Shown here piece by piece: positions 1 through 11,845 of a DNA stretch of 64,000 bases. The DNA is taken from positions 30,316,177 through 30,380,176 of the forward strand of contig CM053331.1 in NCBI GenBank assembly GCA_028583605.1, read 5' to 3'. Made by a program: the position numbers and the translations under genes. Below the pieces are notes generated by a model, which was not told the origin of the DNA, did no database searches, and saw only the letters and a program-made list of their open reading frames with translations. Origin of the DNA: Dastarcus helophoroides (taxonomy: Eukaryota; Arthropoda; Insecta; Coleoptera; Bothrideridae). Positions within the stretch are counted from its first letter, which is position 1; the number at the start of each line of letters is the position of its first letter.

Positions 1-224
1 TTCCCAAAATTCCCAATTTAAACTTCCAAGAAAAATTTTGAGTTTAAACTATTCTACGCATTCTATTTCATTATTATCAGATTGTTTATTTTAAATAGTT
101 TTGACCATTTTCCGAATTTTACATTTTTTTTTAAGATTTGATCTAAAACTATAAATTTTTTACTAAAATTTAAACTATATAGTTTTCATTTTTTGTTAAA
201 TATAGACTATTTTCTTTATATTTA

Positions 225-1445
225 CTACTGGCATATGTTTTTAATATATGTACCTCAGCTATGGAAAAACATGGTGAGACTAGGATTATGGCATTCGATA
301 TTTCAAAGGCCTTCGACAGAGTCTGGCACCGATCTCTTCTCGCCAAATTAACATCTTATGGTCTTCCTCCTGGACTCTGTCATTTAATATCCAATTTTCT
401 CGCTATCTATTCAGGTTGTCCTCGATAGCATCTCATCCGAGACATTTGCGATTAATGCAGGGATGCCACAGGTGTCTGTCCTGTCTCCCACTTTGTTTCT
501 GTTACACATAAATGATCTCTTAGCTTCAACTTCCAATTTTATATACAGCTACGCAGATGATAGAAGTCTTGTGTCATCTTTTTCCTCCGACAAACCATTA
601 TCCGTCCCTGCTTTAGATTGACTAAGGGAATAGTAGATACAGATGATTGATCGAGATCTCGAAGTCATTCTGGAATGGGGTAAGAAAAATTTGGTCGACT
701 TCAACGCTTCAAAAACTCAGGCCGCGGTTTTCTCTAAGAAAACATCAAGGAATAATGCAATAAACATACTAATGAACGGTAAAATCCCTTTAATAGGATC
801 CAATCTATCTATCCTAGGAGTGAATGCGAGCACTAATTTCTCTTGGGATGGTCATGTACGCGCCATTGCTAAATCCGTCTCTCAGAAGCTAGGCTTTCTT
901 TTTAGGACAAAAAGTACTTTACACCTCATCAGCTACTCACCCGATACAAAGCTCAAGCTAGATTAACACTAGAATACTGTTCCCATGTTTAAAATTCAGC
1001 CCCAAAGCACACTTTAGCTCTTTTGAATTCAATTCAAAGGAGAGCGATTCGTCTAATTGATGACAAGAGTTTGACCGATTGTCTAGAAATACTAGAGCAC
1101 AGGCGGATGGTTGGTAACTTGTCTCTTTTTTACAAGTATTAGGATGAAAAATGCTCGCAGGAACTAATAGGATTGATCCCTTCAAGGGCAAGATTTTTGA
1201 GGCAGACAAGACTGTCGGAGACCACAATTTCCTGTGCGGTTCAACTTGACAGAGTGAGGACTTCTGTCTATGGAGACTCTTTTTTCTATAAAATTTCCAA
1301 GCTATGGAACTCGTTACTAAAAGGAAATTTTCCCCAAAATTTCAACCTATCCTTATTTAAGAAGGCAGTCCATCGCCATCTATCCTTGTTTCCGCATCCT
1401 ACTAGCACTGCTTTGAAGGCATAATGGGATTGACTTTTGCTAGTG
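225..1445 (+). mobile_element. Decayed LINE (CR1/jockey group), RT to 3' end
   Basis: 5'-truncated non-LTR retrotransposon copy. The translation shows the RT palm: an AFDRVWH motif near 310-330, a VPQ-like region near 470-490 and YADD near 550-562, the normal catalytic motif. The frame is broken near 410 and a stop lies near 620. An open stretch at 643-966 (DRDLEVILEWG, then NFSWDGHVRAIAKS) and another at 1173-1424 continue towards the element's C-terminus. The same family occurs on the minus strand at 37205-39800; homology starts abruptly at about 225 with CTACTGGCATATG and ends near 1440 with ATAATGGGATTGAC. It is a pseudogene. The exact clade is not decidable by eye. Confidence 0.85.
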
Positions 1446-3420
1446 GATTAAGCAAAAAAAAGAAATATTTATATTTTTTTGTAAATTATCCACAATTACC
1501 GATTTTTTCAAAACTTCGACGTTTTTATCAACATTTTCACTTTCGATTTTTACTCTGCTTCCTATAATTTCGTCTCTAAAGTTAAAATATCGACTATAAA
1601 CTCCTAAATGTAACTGTTTCAGAAACGTGTCACTTTTAAACATTTCCGCATTTTTATTTAGAAATTTCCAGTGAAAATCGAAATATTGAAAAATTTGAAG
1701 TTTCAAGATGTCGAGACCACCAATTAGCCCAGAACTTTCTAAAAAAAATCACCAGAATTTTAGAATTTAATATTTTATTTCGAATTTCTGATTTACCATC
1801 GAAATTTCAAAAAGAAATCTGAAATTTTTGAGACGAAATAAAAGTTGGTGCATTATTTTCTAAATTTTAGATTTTTTATTTTTACGAGGCTTTCTAAATG
1901 TTCGTCTTTAGACCTGAAACATCAATTCAAAACTCGAAAACGTAACTGTTTCAAAAACGTGCCACTTTTTCGATATTTCCACATTTTTATAGAAATTTTC
2001 AGTTAAAATCGAAATCTCGAAAAGTTTGAAGTTTCAATCGAGATTACCAATCCACGGCATAAATTTATAAAAAAAACTCATCATCAGAATTTCAGATAAC
2101 AATATTTTTTTTTTAAATATATAATTTATTATCGAAATTTAGAAAAAAAATAAAATCTTTGAGATGAATTAAAAGTTGGCACACGCATTATTTTTATGTT
2201 TATTCCACTTTCTAAAATTTCGTTTTTAAACTTGAAATATCGACTGTAAACTTAAAAATGTAACTTTCAGAAACCTACCACTTTTTCGACATATTCCCAT
2301 TTTTATAGAAATTTCCAGTTAAAATCGAAATCTTGAAAAATTTAGTTTAAAGATGTTAAGAATCGAGATTACCAATTTAACGCCATGTATTTCTAAAAAA
2401 AATCATCATTAGAATTCCAGGTTTCAATATTTTTCTTCAAATTTCTAATTTACTATCGAAATTTCAAAAAAAAATCTCGAATCTTTGACAGTGAGATTTT
2501 TTTAAGGTCTTTATTTTTCGAATGTCTACATTTCCAGATCAAGCTCCGAAATATATAAGAAAATAATATCTTTTTTAAAAAGCTTTCCTTTTTTCAAAAA
2601 TACGAATTTGAACTTGCATCTTTTATATACTATTTTAATTTCGTAATTTTGAGCTGAAGTCGAAGGAAAAATGTGAATAATTTCTAGTTTAATTTCAAAA
2701 TTTTGAGAAATTTCGGAAAATACTGATTGTGGAAACTAAAAATAAAAAAACTGACAATAAAAATTTTGAAAGTCTTCACCAATTTCAATTTTTTAAAAAA
2801 TTGGAATTTTCTCTAAAAATGTTTACTTCCGACTATAAATTTAGATTTTTAATGTGTGAATTTTTATTTCATTCTTTAAATTTTATTTTAATCTTTAGAT
2901 TTGGATATTAAGTTAAAATTTTCGATTTTGATAAACCAATTTCTACTCACATTCAAATTCTTAACAAATTTCCCTGTTTTTTAGCTCCATTCTTCAACCT
3001 TAGATTTTAAATTTTGAAAAAATGTTTATAAAGTTCAATTTTTTTTGCGAATTTTTTCTGCTAATGCAAGTTTGTAGAAAATTATTGGAAATTCTAAAAA
3101 ACCAATTATTACCATAAACTTTTGAGAAAAAAACCGAAACTGTTTTGAACTGGAAATTTCGCATTCATTTGGAGCTTTAAAGTCTAGAAAACTGTATCAA
3201 CATTCCTAGAAAAAGTGTGGATTCTGAGTGTGAAGCCACAATTTCAGAAAAACTGCACATTTTAAGTTAAAATTAAAAAGTTTTAGAAAAAAATTAAAAA
3301 TTCGGGGAAAATTAAATTTAAAAAAAGAATCTAAATTTTCCATTTGAAATGGGTTTGGTTTAAAGTAGACATTGTGAAAAAAGTTTCAATTCAGAAAATA
3401 TCGATATTTACAAAAAAAAA
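1446..3420. repeat. AT-rich degenerate motif tract
   Basis: No gene seen. The tract is built from loose reiterations of AAATTTCGA and GTCGAAATC words. Near 1900-2500 longer segments recur, for example AACGTAACTGTTTCA followed by a CCACTTTTTCGACAT-like word at about 1610, 1940 and 2260, a spacing of roughly 320-330 bp. This suggests an old, much diverged tandem repeat. Confidence 0.5.
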
Positions 3421-3423
3421 TTA

Positions 3424-3600
3424 AGCTCTAACATAAAATCAGAGCCGCTGGGTGTAGGTGTGCTGGTTGTTCGCCGCACAAAGAAGGTTAATCAAGAAGG
3501 GCGGCGATTCGGCGATTTTACCAATTGTATATGTCCAGGTTCCCGAATTTTCTCCCCGATAAAAAGATTTTTCAGTTGATGAAGTCGAAATCTCTAAATT
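3424..3600. other. GC-richer island, unassigned
   Basis: A short segment with clearly higher GC than its surroundings. It is open in more than one frame: minus from 3639 to a stop at 3439, and one plus-strand frame over about 50 codons. No splice pair or protein family could be recognised. It could be a fragment of a gene exon or of a mobile element. Confidence 0.3.
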
Positions 3601-3659
3601 AATATGAAAATTAAAAAAAAACTTTATATATACAAGCAAACAATCACGAAATTTCGAAT

Positions 3660-5394
3660 CGAGTATTTTAGTTTATAACTCTTTGTAAATTAAATATTTG
3701 AGTCAAAATATTAGCTAAAAGAAAAAAATTGCATATCAAAAGTTGCATTTTGAGAAAAATAGTTAAAATTTAAAATAAACTAAATTAAAAAAAAAAGATT
3801 TAAACTCTGAGTTGACCTCTAAATTTCTTCCACTTCTAAAAATTTTGAGTCCTGAGATTAAATATCCCAATTAATTTTGATTTTACTAGAGAAAAAATCT
3901 AGTATTCAGATTTCACTTCAACATTTTAAAACTAAAAATTTCGGGTATGTTACCATATATTTATATGATGTATAAACGTTTTGGATTATGAGTTGGAATT
4001 TGCAGCATTTATTTTTTTTAACCCTGACGTCAATTTAAAACATTTTAAGTTTTTCTATTCAAAATTTCGATTTTTTTTCGGAAAATCCCATTTTTTATTC
4101 AACCATTTTGGACTTCGAAAGTGGTCGAAATTTCAAGAATAAATTCCATAAATTTTCAAAATGTCTTTTTAATGTTCGATTTTCTTGTTTCAATTTAAAT
4201 TTAAATTCGATAGTTTTTCCTAAAATTTACACCGAAAGCCAAAAATTTAATTTTTTTTTATTATTTTGAAAGAGTCTGAATTTCGAGAAAATACAGGATA
4301 TACTTCTTCCGGGATTGGAACTACTAAAAGTGTTCACTAAAAGTGAACCTTCGTTATCATATTTCGAGAAAATGTTGACACTTTTAGTACAGCCGAATTT
4401 CTAAGAAAAACTTATTTCATTTTTTTTTATTCTCTTATTATTAACTCCACATTTTAGCTTTGTTCCACAATTTTGACCCTAATCTTAAAATTATCTTATT
4501 TATGATTAAAAAAAAGTCGAAATGTCCAGAAATATTTAAAATGTCTCCAAAAAGTGGAAAATTTAAGATCAAAGAGAAAATTTAGATTTGTAAAAAATCC
4601 ACCTTCAGAAAAACTTGGTTTAAAAAGCAGATTTCATTATTAAGTGTGCTAAAATTTATTTCCATTAAAATTTTTAAACGATTTCGACCTTGATATTTTA
4701 GATGTCATCTCAAAAAGCTCAAAATTTAAAGAGAAGATGTTGGTAATTTAAAGAAAAAGTGAGTTTCCAGGAAAATACCTAAAATTTAAAAAAAATGTGT
4801 TTGAAAATAGAAAAGGTGAAATTTCGAAATAAATTACCTCAAATGAAAGGAAAACAAAAGACTATTTTACCGAATTAAAGAAAAAATCAATTTTATAATC
4901 AAAATCTGTTATCCCAAAACTTCGAATTTAATTTTGAAATTTCGACTTCCATCTTAAAATTATAGTCACGAAAAACTTCGAATTTCAATATAAAAATGAA
5001 ATTTGTAATATAATCGAAAATTTGATTTTAAAAGTCTAATTTATTTTCATGTTTGAAGTCAAAAGTACGAGTCTGAAGTCGAAATGTTGAGGTTTTTAAA
5101 TGATACGTTTGAAGCAAAATATATTTAAAAATTTGGAAAAAATTAGTTTTGAGAGGAATAAAATTTCGAAATATACATTTCTGTTTATAAAACTATTATT
5201 TTCTTTTTGCTTTCAACTTTAATTATTGAAAGATCCATTTACATCTCGAAAATTAAAGAAAAAGTCTGGAATCAAAATTTTAATAATTCACTCGATATTT
5301 CAAATTTTGCCTTTTTTTTCAAAATTCGTCATTTTTTACAAATTCCCAGTTTTTTTTCTACATTTCGACTTTTTTTAAGCGTTCCAGTATAAAT
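3660..5394. repeat. AT-rich tract without genes
   Basis: Low-complexity, AT-rich, with scattered GTCGAAATT words. The only distinct item is a fragment of the second hammerhead repeat family at about 4297-4390 (ACAGGATATACTTCTTCCGG, then AACTACTAAAAGTGTTC). That fragment ends before the ribozyme core. Confidence 0.5.
4297..4395 (-). repeat. Fragment of hammerhead repeat family B
   Basis: Matches the outer part of the family B repeat at 43795-43845: ATATACTTCTTCCGGGATT and then ACTACTAAAAGTGTTC. The part with the catalytic core is missing, so no ribozyme is predicted here. Confidence 0.6.
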
Positions 5395-5535
5395 TTGATT
5401 TGATTTTTTGTCGAAAGGTTGTGATTTAATTGATTTTGTAGGAGCGTTACGGGGCGTTTTTTTAAAGTTCGTACAAGAGCGGCTGATGGGCCCTCGGCGA
5501 GCCTGCATGAAATTAACCCGAATAAGATCGAAATA
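5395..5535. other. Coding-like GC-richer island
   Basis: Stands out from the AT-rich surroundings. On the minus strand a possible acceptor (TTTCATGCAG at about 5502-5511) precedes an open frame of about 47 codons beginning LAEGPSAALVRTLKKRP and ending at 5358. On the plus strand another frame is open over the same bases. I cannot tell which, if either, is real, and no family is recognised. Confidence 0.3.
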
Positions 5536-6824
5536 TGGCGTTTATACTTAAAATTTTGAAAAAAATTACTAGAAAATGTTAAAAGATCTAGAAAGTATGA
5601 GAAAGGTAAATATTTCCACTTTAAAGATTTTAAATTGCAATTTGAAGGATTAACGAAACATATTTGGTAAAAGAACGATGAATGTATTTGAAACAAGTGA
5701 GCTGTAATGCAAAAGTCAAAAAAAAATGTTGAAAATTACGAAAAATTAATTTAAACTCGCAATTTTAAGAAAAACACAATTTTAAGAAAAAAAATTAAAA
5801 TTTTTGGATATCAATAAAGATGTAGTGAAAAATGTTAAAACTGTTAGTAAAGGTTAAGTATACAGACGAAATTTTAAGCAAAGATAATAATTAAAAGTTT
5901 AAACTAAACAGTTTAAGAATATGGTTCGCATTTAAGGGAAACACAAAACATTTTTCAGTTCTTAATGTTAGGTTTAAACTAGCAAGTTTGAGAGTAGTCA
6001 TCGAGCAGAAAGGATTTTGAAAAAAATGGACAATTTCAAACAAGTTGTAATGTTCAGAACAAAAATATTGAAATTTCGATAAAATGTCAAAATCTTAAAG
6101 AAAAGACCAAACATGGAAAAATAAAGTGGAAACTATCAAATATGTTGAAATTCCTAAAAAAGTTCGAAATTTAAAAAAGTTCCAATCTCAAAAAAGTTAA
6201 AATTTTGAAACAAGGTCGAAATTAAAAAAAAACAAAAGAAATTTTAAAAAGAAGTAGAAAAAAATTACATTATTTCGAAAAATATCAGATTTAGAAAAAT
6301 TGAAGTTTCGAGGAAGTCAAATTTATAAAAAAGTCGAAATTTTCAGTAAAACATAAAAACTTTGAAAAAAAGTCAAAATTTTGAAAAACGTCAAATTTTT
6401 TAAAAACTTGTAGCTTTGGAAAAAGGGAACCATTTTTAAAAAGTAGATTCATTCAAAATATGTTAAATTTAATGAAAACTTCAAACTTCGAACAAAAAAA
6501 TAACGAAATTTTAAAGAACAGTCAAAATTTTAAAAAAGTCATAATTTACAACTTGACACAATTTCCCAAAAACTCGAAATTCTCAAAAATTTCAACATTT
6601 TCAATGAAGTCGAAATTAAAAGAAAGTTAACTTTTTCAAAAGTCGATTTGTTTTCAAATTTAATTCACTCATAGAGGACAACCCTATTTTGTGGGATTTT
6701 CAAAAGTAAGATTTTTTTAAGTCGAATTTATCAAATTCAGAGTAGCAAAAAATTTCGAAAATCAAGTTAAAACTTTCTTGAAAATCGTAGATAAATTTCT
6801 ATAAAGAAAGAGTGAGGATTTTAG
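5536..6824. repeat. Purine-rich AAAAAGTCGAAATTT tract
   Basis: No gene. Between about 6060 and 6660 the words AAAAAGTCGAAATTT and AAAAAGTCAAAATTTT recur every 20-40 bases on the plus strand. The opposite orientation, AAATTTCGACTTTTT, dominates other tracts, so the degenerate repeat is directional. Confidence 0.55.
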
Positions 6825-6854
6825 TAGACAACTTTCCACAAAGAAAGTTGTCTA
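6825..6854. repeat. Perfect 12-bp-stem hairpin
   Basis: TAGACAACTTTC, a six-base loop, then GAAAGTTGTCTA: a perfect inverted repeat. No T-run or gene end gives it an obvious function. It may be a footprint of a foldback element. Confidence 0.6.
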
Positions 6855-6859
6855 TTAAA

Positions 6860-8438
6860 ATTGTCACTTTATGTTTTAGTCCCAAATCTTGAAGAAAGCA
6901 GTGCCGCAATAAGTTAAAAATCCACCCGATTTTCCGTAAATGTAAAATTTTGCAGGAAGTCAATTTTTGCTCAACCTTGTACACGCATGCTGTAATGGCA
7001 ATTGCGAAGCAGATAATTACTTTTATGGCAAATTAAGTTAATATTCAGAACATAATCCAGTTGACAAGTTGAAATAAATGATCACATCGGAGATACGCAG
7101 CATAACTTCCCAATAAAGAAACTCGCTCATGAAAAAACATGTAATTTTAGTACTGAAGTAATTCCGCTTAGACCAAAACATGTTTGCTCAAACTGTTATG
7201 ACGGAGATTCCAATAATGTACTTGGTTTTTAAGAAGTTATTGTGCCTTGAAGGCATTCGTAAAACGAAATTTCTAAGACATGGATAATTATATTGTATGG
7301 TAATTATGTATGTGCAAACAATATTGCTTAGGCAAACATCAATTAGCATCTGCATGTAAAAATAACTTATCGTAAATGCAAAAAAGTGAATATTTTGTTT
7401 TATTTAAATTTACAAATATTTGTTGTATCCTGTATCTATTAGATATAAGCTTTGTACTGAAGTGTAGAAATCTTCATAAATCGATGGTTATCTAGTCTAG
7501 TTTTTGGCCTTTGGGATTCTAGCTTTTGGGTGCTGTGGTATCGAGGCACTAAGCACTGGAAGTATTGAAATACTCTACTGGGTATAGGTTCATTTTTTAA
7601 TAAAAATAAATGAACTGAAAATAGTTTAGATGAAAAAGACGAGTGGCGAAAAAATTAATTAAAATAAATCCATAATTTGGCGATCAAATCAATATAACTG
7701 TGAAAGTGTCCCCTTCATTATTACATAACATATTATTTAGAATGAAAAATAAAACCATTAATTATGTAGCATCTCGGGTGTTGAAATCTGTTTTTCAAAT
7801 CGAACATTAATGTTGCATCTTCCACAAAAAAAACTTTAATCAAAATAATATTCATTGTGGGACCCTTGATCATTTAAAATAAATTCCTCGTGCTGTATGT
7901 TCTAGATAACATTAATTAACTTGTACCCACATAAAAATTTTGTTAAATGCTTGATAAGAGGATTCAGCAATTGAAGCAATGTCCTCATTAGGCGAATTTC
8001 TCTGAACAGCTGGAGAGGTTTAAGGGTATTTATAGCTTTTTTCAATAAAAACCGCACAAGTCGATAATTAATTTAGGTTTTGGCGTAATTTATAGGACAG
8101 CTATATCTCCATCCAGGTGTTAATTCCCTTAAAGTTCAACAACTTTATAAAAATGATAAAACCTGATTAACCTAGTGAGAATAACTTTTATTAATGCTGC
8201 CGCACGTATTTTAACGTCTTAAAACATTATTCAAATTGGCAAGGTCGATGTCTTTTTAGATCATATCAATAAGGTAACTGGAAATGTAAATTTGACTAAT
8301 AACTATGTCATTTCCTTTTGTTTTCTTTTGAGGTAATGGGACACCTGTTAGGTTTAATCTTTGAATTCAGCGAATTTTCGAATTCCTACAATAAGGAATT
8401 GTAATTAATTTTAATTTTTCTTGCTTGGCATTTTGTTT
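6860..8438. other. Mixed-composition unique sequence
   Basis: Unlike the surrounding tracts this stretch lacks the AAATTTCGAC motif and looks like single-copy sequence. No open frame of note was found. Part of it lies downstream of the minus-strand exon ending at 8439 and could be its 3' UTR: AATAAA on the minus strand is present near 8188-8197. Otherwise I see nothing specific. Confidence 0.35.
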
Positions 8439-8582
8439 TTAAATAGCTTTCTGCCTGCTAATTCTATCAGCTAATTTTGCAAGTGAATGCACATCAGATG
8501 AATATATTATACCATTACTAGAAGCCTTTTCCTTACTACGTTCCACGGAACATTGGTGTTCCACGAAAAATTCATCGAAAAC
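8439..8582 (-). CDS. Putative last exon of an unidentified gene
   Basis: On the minus strand an acceptor (AATTTCAG) is followed by 48 codons in phase 0, beginning VFDEFFVEHQ and ending SLAKLADRISRQKAI and a TAA at 8439-8441. Codon use is mixed and not the Phe/Lys/Asn run typical of chance frames here. The hydrophilic composition looks like a true C-terminus. No domain is recognised. An upstream partner could be the exon-like piece at 12873-13031, but their splice phases do not fit directly, so at least one more exon would be needed. It may instead be a remnant of a retroposed or dead gene. Confidence 0.45.
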   Translation of the reverse strand, partial: VFDEFFVEHQCSVERSKEKASSNGIIYSSDVHSLAKLADRISRQKAI

Positions 8583-8665
8583 CTGAAATTGTCTTATATT
8601 CTGCCAAGCATACAAAAAATGCAAACGTAGTTAACGAATTAATGCTATAAAATACATGAAAAAGT

Positions 8666-9040
8666 ACGGACCCATAAGCTGGGGCATTTATTAAATTCAG
8701 AGTTTGGGAACCAGTGATCAGTTTAGATCCATCCCAACCCAAATTTGTTCCGGATCTAGATCTGTGATCGATTTTGGGTTGGATAGGCTTGCACGGACCC
8801 ATAAGCTGGGGCATTTAGTAGATTCACAATTTGGGAACCAGAGATCGCTTTAGATCTTACTCAACCCAAATCTGTTCCGGATCTGGATCTGTGATCGAAT
8901 TTAGGATTGGATAGGCTTGCACGGGCCTATAAGCTGGAGCATTTACTAGATTCAGAGTTTGGGAACCAGAGATCGCTTTAGATCTTACCCAACCCAAATC
9001 TGTTCGGTATCTGGATCTTTGATCGAATTTGGGTTGGATA
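8666..9040. repeat. Three tandem copies of a ~127-bp satellite-like unit
   Basis: Units start at about 8666, 8793 and 8921 with ACGGACCCATAAGCTGG (third copy ACGGGCCTATAAGCTGG). Each contains TTTGGGAACCAG followed by TTTAGATC and ends GGGTTGGATAGGCTTGC or a variant. The core resembles the ~362-bp units at 11351 and 20210, so the two share ancestry. Confidence 0.8.
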
Positions 9041-9739
9041 TACCAAGTCGAAATGTAATTTTAGTTTTAAAATTTTGACTCTTTTTCAAAATTCTAGGAA
9101 AAAAAAGTAAAAAATTTAAAGTTCGAATTGAAAAATTCCAGAAAAATGTCGAAATTTCGCTTTATGTTCATTTTTTAAAAATTACCTCGAGTTTAAATGT
9201 TTCAAGTTTTAGCTCGAAATTCTAACTAAATTGCCAGGAAAATTGAAAATTTATAAAAAATAAAACGAGTATTAACACTAAACGAGTAATTTGTCGACAT
9301 TTTGAGGAAAAAATCAAAATTATTAAAAAAGGCTTTGAATTTAAATTCGAAATTTCAGAAGAAAAACTAAAAATACCAAACTTGAACTAGACATTTGTAA
9401 AAATAAACGAAAATTTCGAAAAATATCTTGAAAATTAAAAAAGAAGTAAATTTTTAGCTTAGGCATTTTAAGTTTGAAAATTTGTGGAAAAAATTCAAAT
9501 TGCGACAAAAGCTCGAAATTTATTTTTGAGAACTCAAGATTTGACGCAAAATTTTAAGAAAATATCTATATTTTAAAAATGAAATTGAATGTTTGGGAAT
9601 AAAATCGAAATATCTGGAAGAGTTCTAGAAGGAAAATTAGCCAAAAATAAACATTTCCATTTCAAGCAACACAATCTGACAAAAAAGATGTTTCAAGAAA
9701 AAACTTTAAATGTATTTCAAAGAAATTTTAAAACAACTG
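9041..9739. repeat. AT-rich degenerate motif tract
   Basis: No gene seen; scattered TCGAAATTT words. An open frame at 9589-9777 runs into the hammerhead repeat and is not credible. Confidence 0.5.
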
Positions 9740-10215
9740 AAATACAAATCTTGTCCCCTGAAACCAAGAAAGATTAAAAAACACAACAAAAGTTGCTTTA
9801 ACGCGTTTCGACAGCCAAGCTATCATCTTCAGAGAGATACTGGAAACCAAGAAAGATTAAAAACACAACAAAGGTTGCTCTAACGCGTTTCGACAGCCAA
9901 GCTATCATCTCCAGTATCTCTCTGAAGATGATAGCTTGGCTGTCAAAACGCGTTAGAGCAACCTTTGTTATGTTTTTTAATCTTTCTTGGTTTCAGGGAA
10001 CAAATTCTATATTTCAACATTATGTTTATTGTGAAATACAGATCTTGTCTCCTGAAATCAAGAAAAATTAAAAAACACAACAAAGGTTGCTCTAATGCGT
10101 TTCGATAGCCAAGCTATCATCTTCAGATCTCTGAAGATGGTTGGTTTCAGGGGACAAGATTTGTATTTCAATTTTTGAAGATAATCAAGGACCAATCCGT
10201 TCCATCAAAAAAAAA
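9740..10215. mobile_element. Composite of hammerhead family A repeats
   Basis: Three or four partial copies of one repeat. In the plus-sense copies the order is CTGAAGA, stem II hairpin, GAAACGCGTTAGAGCAACC, a TTTTTTAATC tract, TTCTTGGTTTCAGGGGACAAG, and lastly a GGACCAGTCCGTTCC-like end. Minus-sense cores lie at 9796-9836 and 10090-10130; a plus-sense core at 9918-9958 has GAA changed to AAA and is probably dead. The 9840-10010 part is a head-to-head inverted pair. The unit matches Penelope-type terminal repeats. Confidence 0.75.
9796..9836 (-). ncRNA. Hammerhead ribozyme core, family A copy
   Basis: On the minus strand: CTGAAGA (9826-9832), one extra base, stem II GATAGC/GCTGTC with one U-G wobble and a three-base loop, GAA, palindromic stem III ACGCGT, then T as the cleavage-site base. 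Stem I has CTCT facing AAAG, with one mismatch. Probably weakened relative to the copy at 16128-16168. Confidence 0.6.
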
Positions 10216-11340
10216 AGATATCCTATTTTTACTTTAACCTGGATTCACATCAACAAAAATGTATGTTGTGGCTTGTATTTTCAAATGAAAGAACATATTT
10301 TTTATACAAGGTTACTTATTCTGTGAGGTAAATAGTGATTTCGTGCTTTATACCATCGAATGCATTTGTGTGTGCTCTAAACTCTTCAAATACAGTGGAA
10401 AAACCGTAAACTTCTTGTGACATACAACGCAAAGCACTAAAATTCATTGATGTGGAACGTGGAACCAACTTTAAAGTGTATAGACCCCAAATTCTGAGAA
10501 AGAAAATGTTTAAATTACTAAAGAATACGAAATTAATTATTAAAGGTTAAAGTTTTAATACGAAACCAGAAAAATGTCCAAATCTTGAGACTAAACTCGA
10601 ATTTTTGAAAAAAAAACAGATACAAATAAAATTTAAATTTCGGATTTAAAATCTAAACTTAAAAAAAGTAAAACTGTCAAATTTAAGGTAGTCAGTTTGA
10701 CAAAAAAGTTGAAATTTCAAGAAAATTTATTTTATAAAATTTGCAATGTATCGAGCTTAAAAATTTCAAACTTAAACTCTGAATTTTTATAAGAGAGTTC
10801 AAACAGAGAAAATTGAGTTGAAACATCAGGTTTTCATAAAATATAAACTTTGACAAGAATTAAAAATGAATAGAATAATTCTAAAAAATATGAAAGTCAA
10901 AAAGCGAAATTTATTACAGACAGTTTGACAAAAAGTCAAAATTTCGATATTATTTCATATTAATTTAAAACAAATCTTTAATTCTTAAGGTCTTCACTCT
11001 ACTTACGTTAGACTTTGAGTCTAAGATCAGAATTTTTGAGAAATTCGGATTTTTTTCAAAATCAAGTTTTGATGCAAAATTTGGAGAAAAATGTCGAATT
11101 TTTCAGATTAAAATTAAAATAATGGTTCTTTGGGCTTCCAAAAAAATTCTACGTTTCAAACTTAAGATAAATCCTGAGGAAAAGTATAGATTTCAGAATT
11201 AATCAAAATCGTTTAATGAAAACTTTGAAATTTGGAGAAAAAACTTGAAATTTATGTTAAAAAACCCAACTTTCGAGCTTACAAATTCCAAGTTTAAACT
11301 GTGAAATATAAAGAAGAATAATGTTGAAAAATAAAAAACA
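10216..11340. repeat. AT-rich tract without genes
   Basis: No gene seen. 10230-10500 is less repetitive; the rest is AT-rich with scattered degenerate AAATTTCGA words. Confidence 0.45.
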
Positions 11341-11845
11341 ATAAAAAATCGATTCTAATACACAGAACAATAGGTTTGAACATGTATTAGATTGGAAGTT
11401 TGGATACCCAAGACCGGTTTTGATCTTGTTAGATCTCGTCAGTTTGGTATATCCAACTCGAATGCTAACAAATGTTCCGACAAAAGAATCAATGGACGTC
11501 AAGCGTGTGACTTTCAGTACTAGCGTCACCTATTGGTCCATAGAGAAACTGTGGACATCGCCAACGTATGCAAGTAGAATACAACCTAGACTGAAAAATT
11601 CATGTAGCCCTCTAGGCGTGTATAGTGAATCATAGGTAGCTGAACTACCAACAGTTGAAACACTGCCACCTAACGAAGCGGTTGCCCTCTAGAAAAGTCC
11701 CCAGAAGATAAGGATTCTAATGCACAGATCAATAGGTTTGAACATTTATTAGATTCGATGATTCTCTATATACGCCTAGAGGGTTGCATGAATTTGCAGT
11801 CTAGGTTGTATTCTACTTGCATAAAAAAATCGAGTTTTAAAACGA
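11341..11845. repeat. Satellite-like ~362-bp unit plus inverted part-copy
   Basis: GATTCTAATACACAGAACAA at 11351 recurs as GATTCTAATGCACAGATCAA at 11713, a period of 362 bp. Between them are AACACTGCCACCTA and CTATTGGTCCATAGAG words shared with 20067-20869 and 30045-30160. From about 11755 the sequence turns back: ATATACGCCTAGAGGGTTGC is the reverse complement of part of the preceding unit. The small open frames here are incidental. Confidence 0.75.

Noticed and set aside
5358..5696. 112-codon minus-strand frame taken as a whole gene
   Set aside because: Only the central GC-richer part looks coding; the ends are AT-motif sequence without a credible start.
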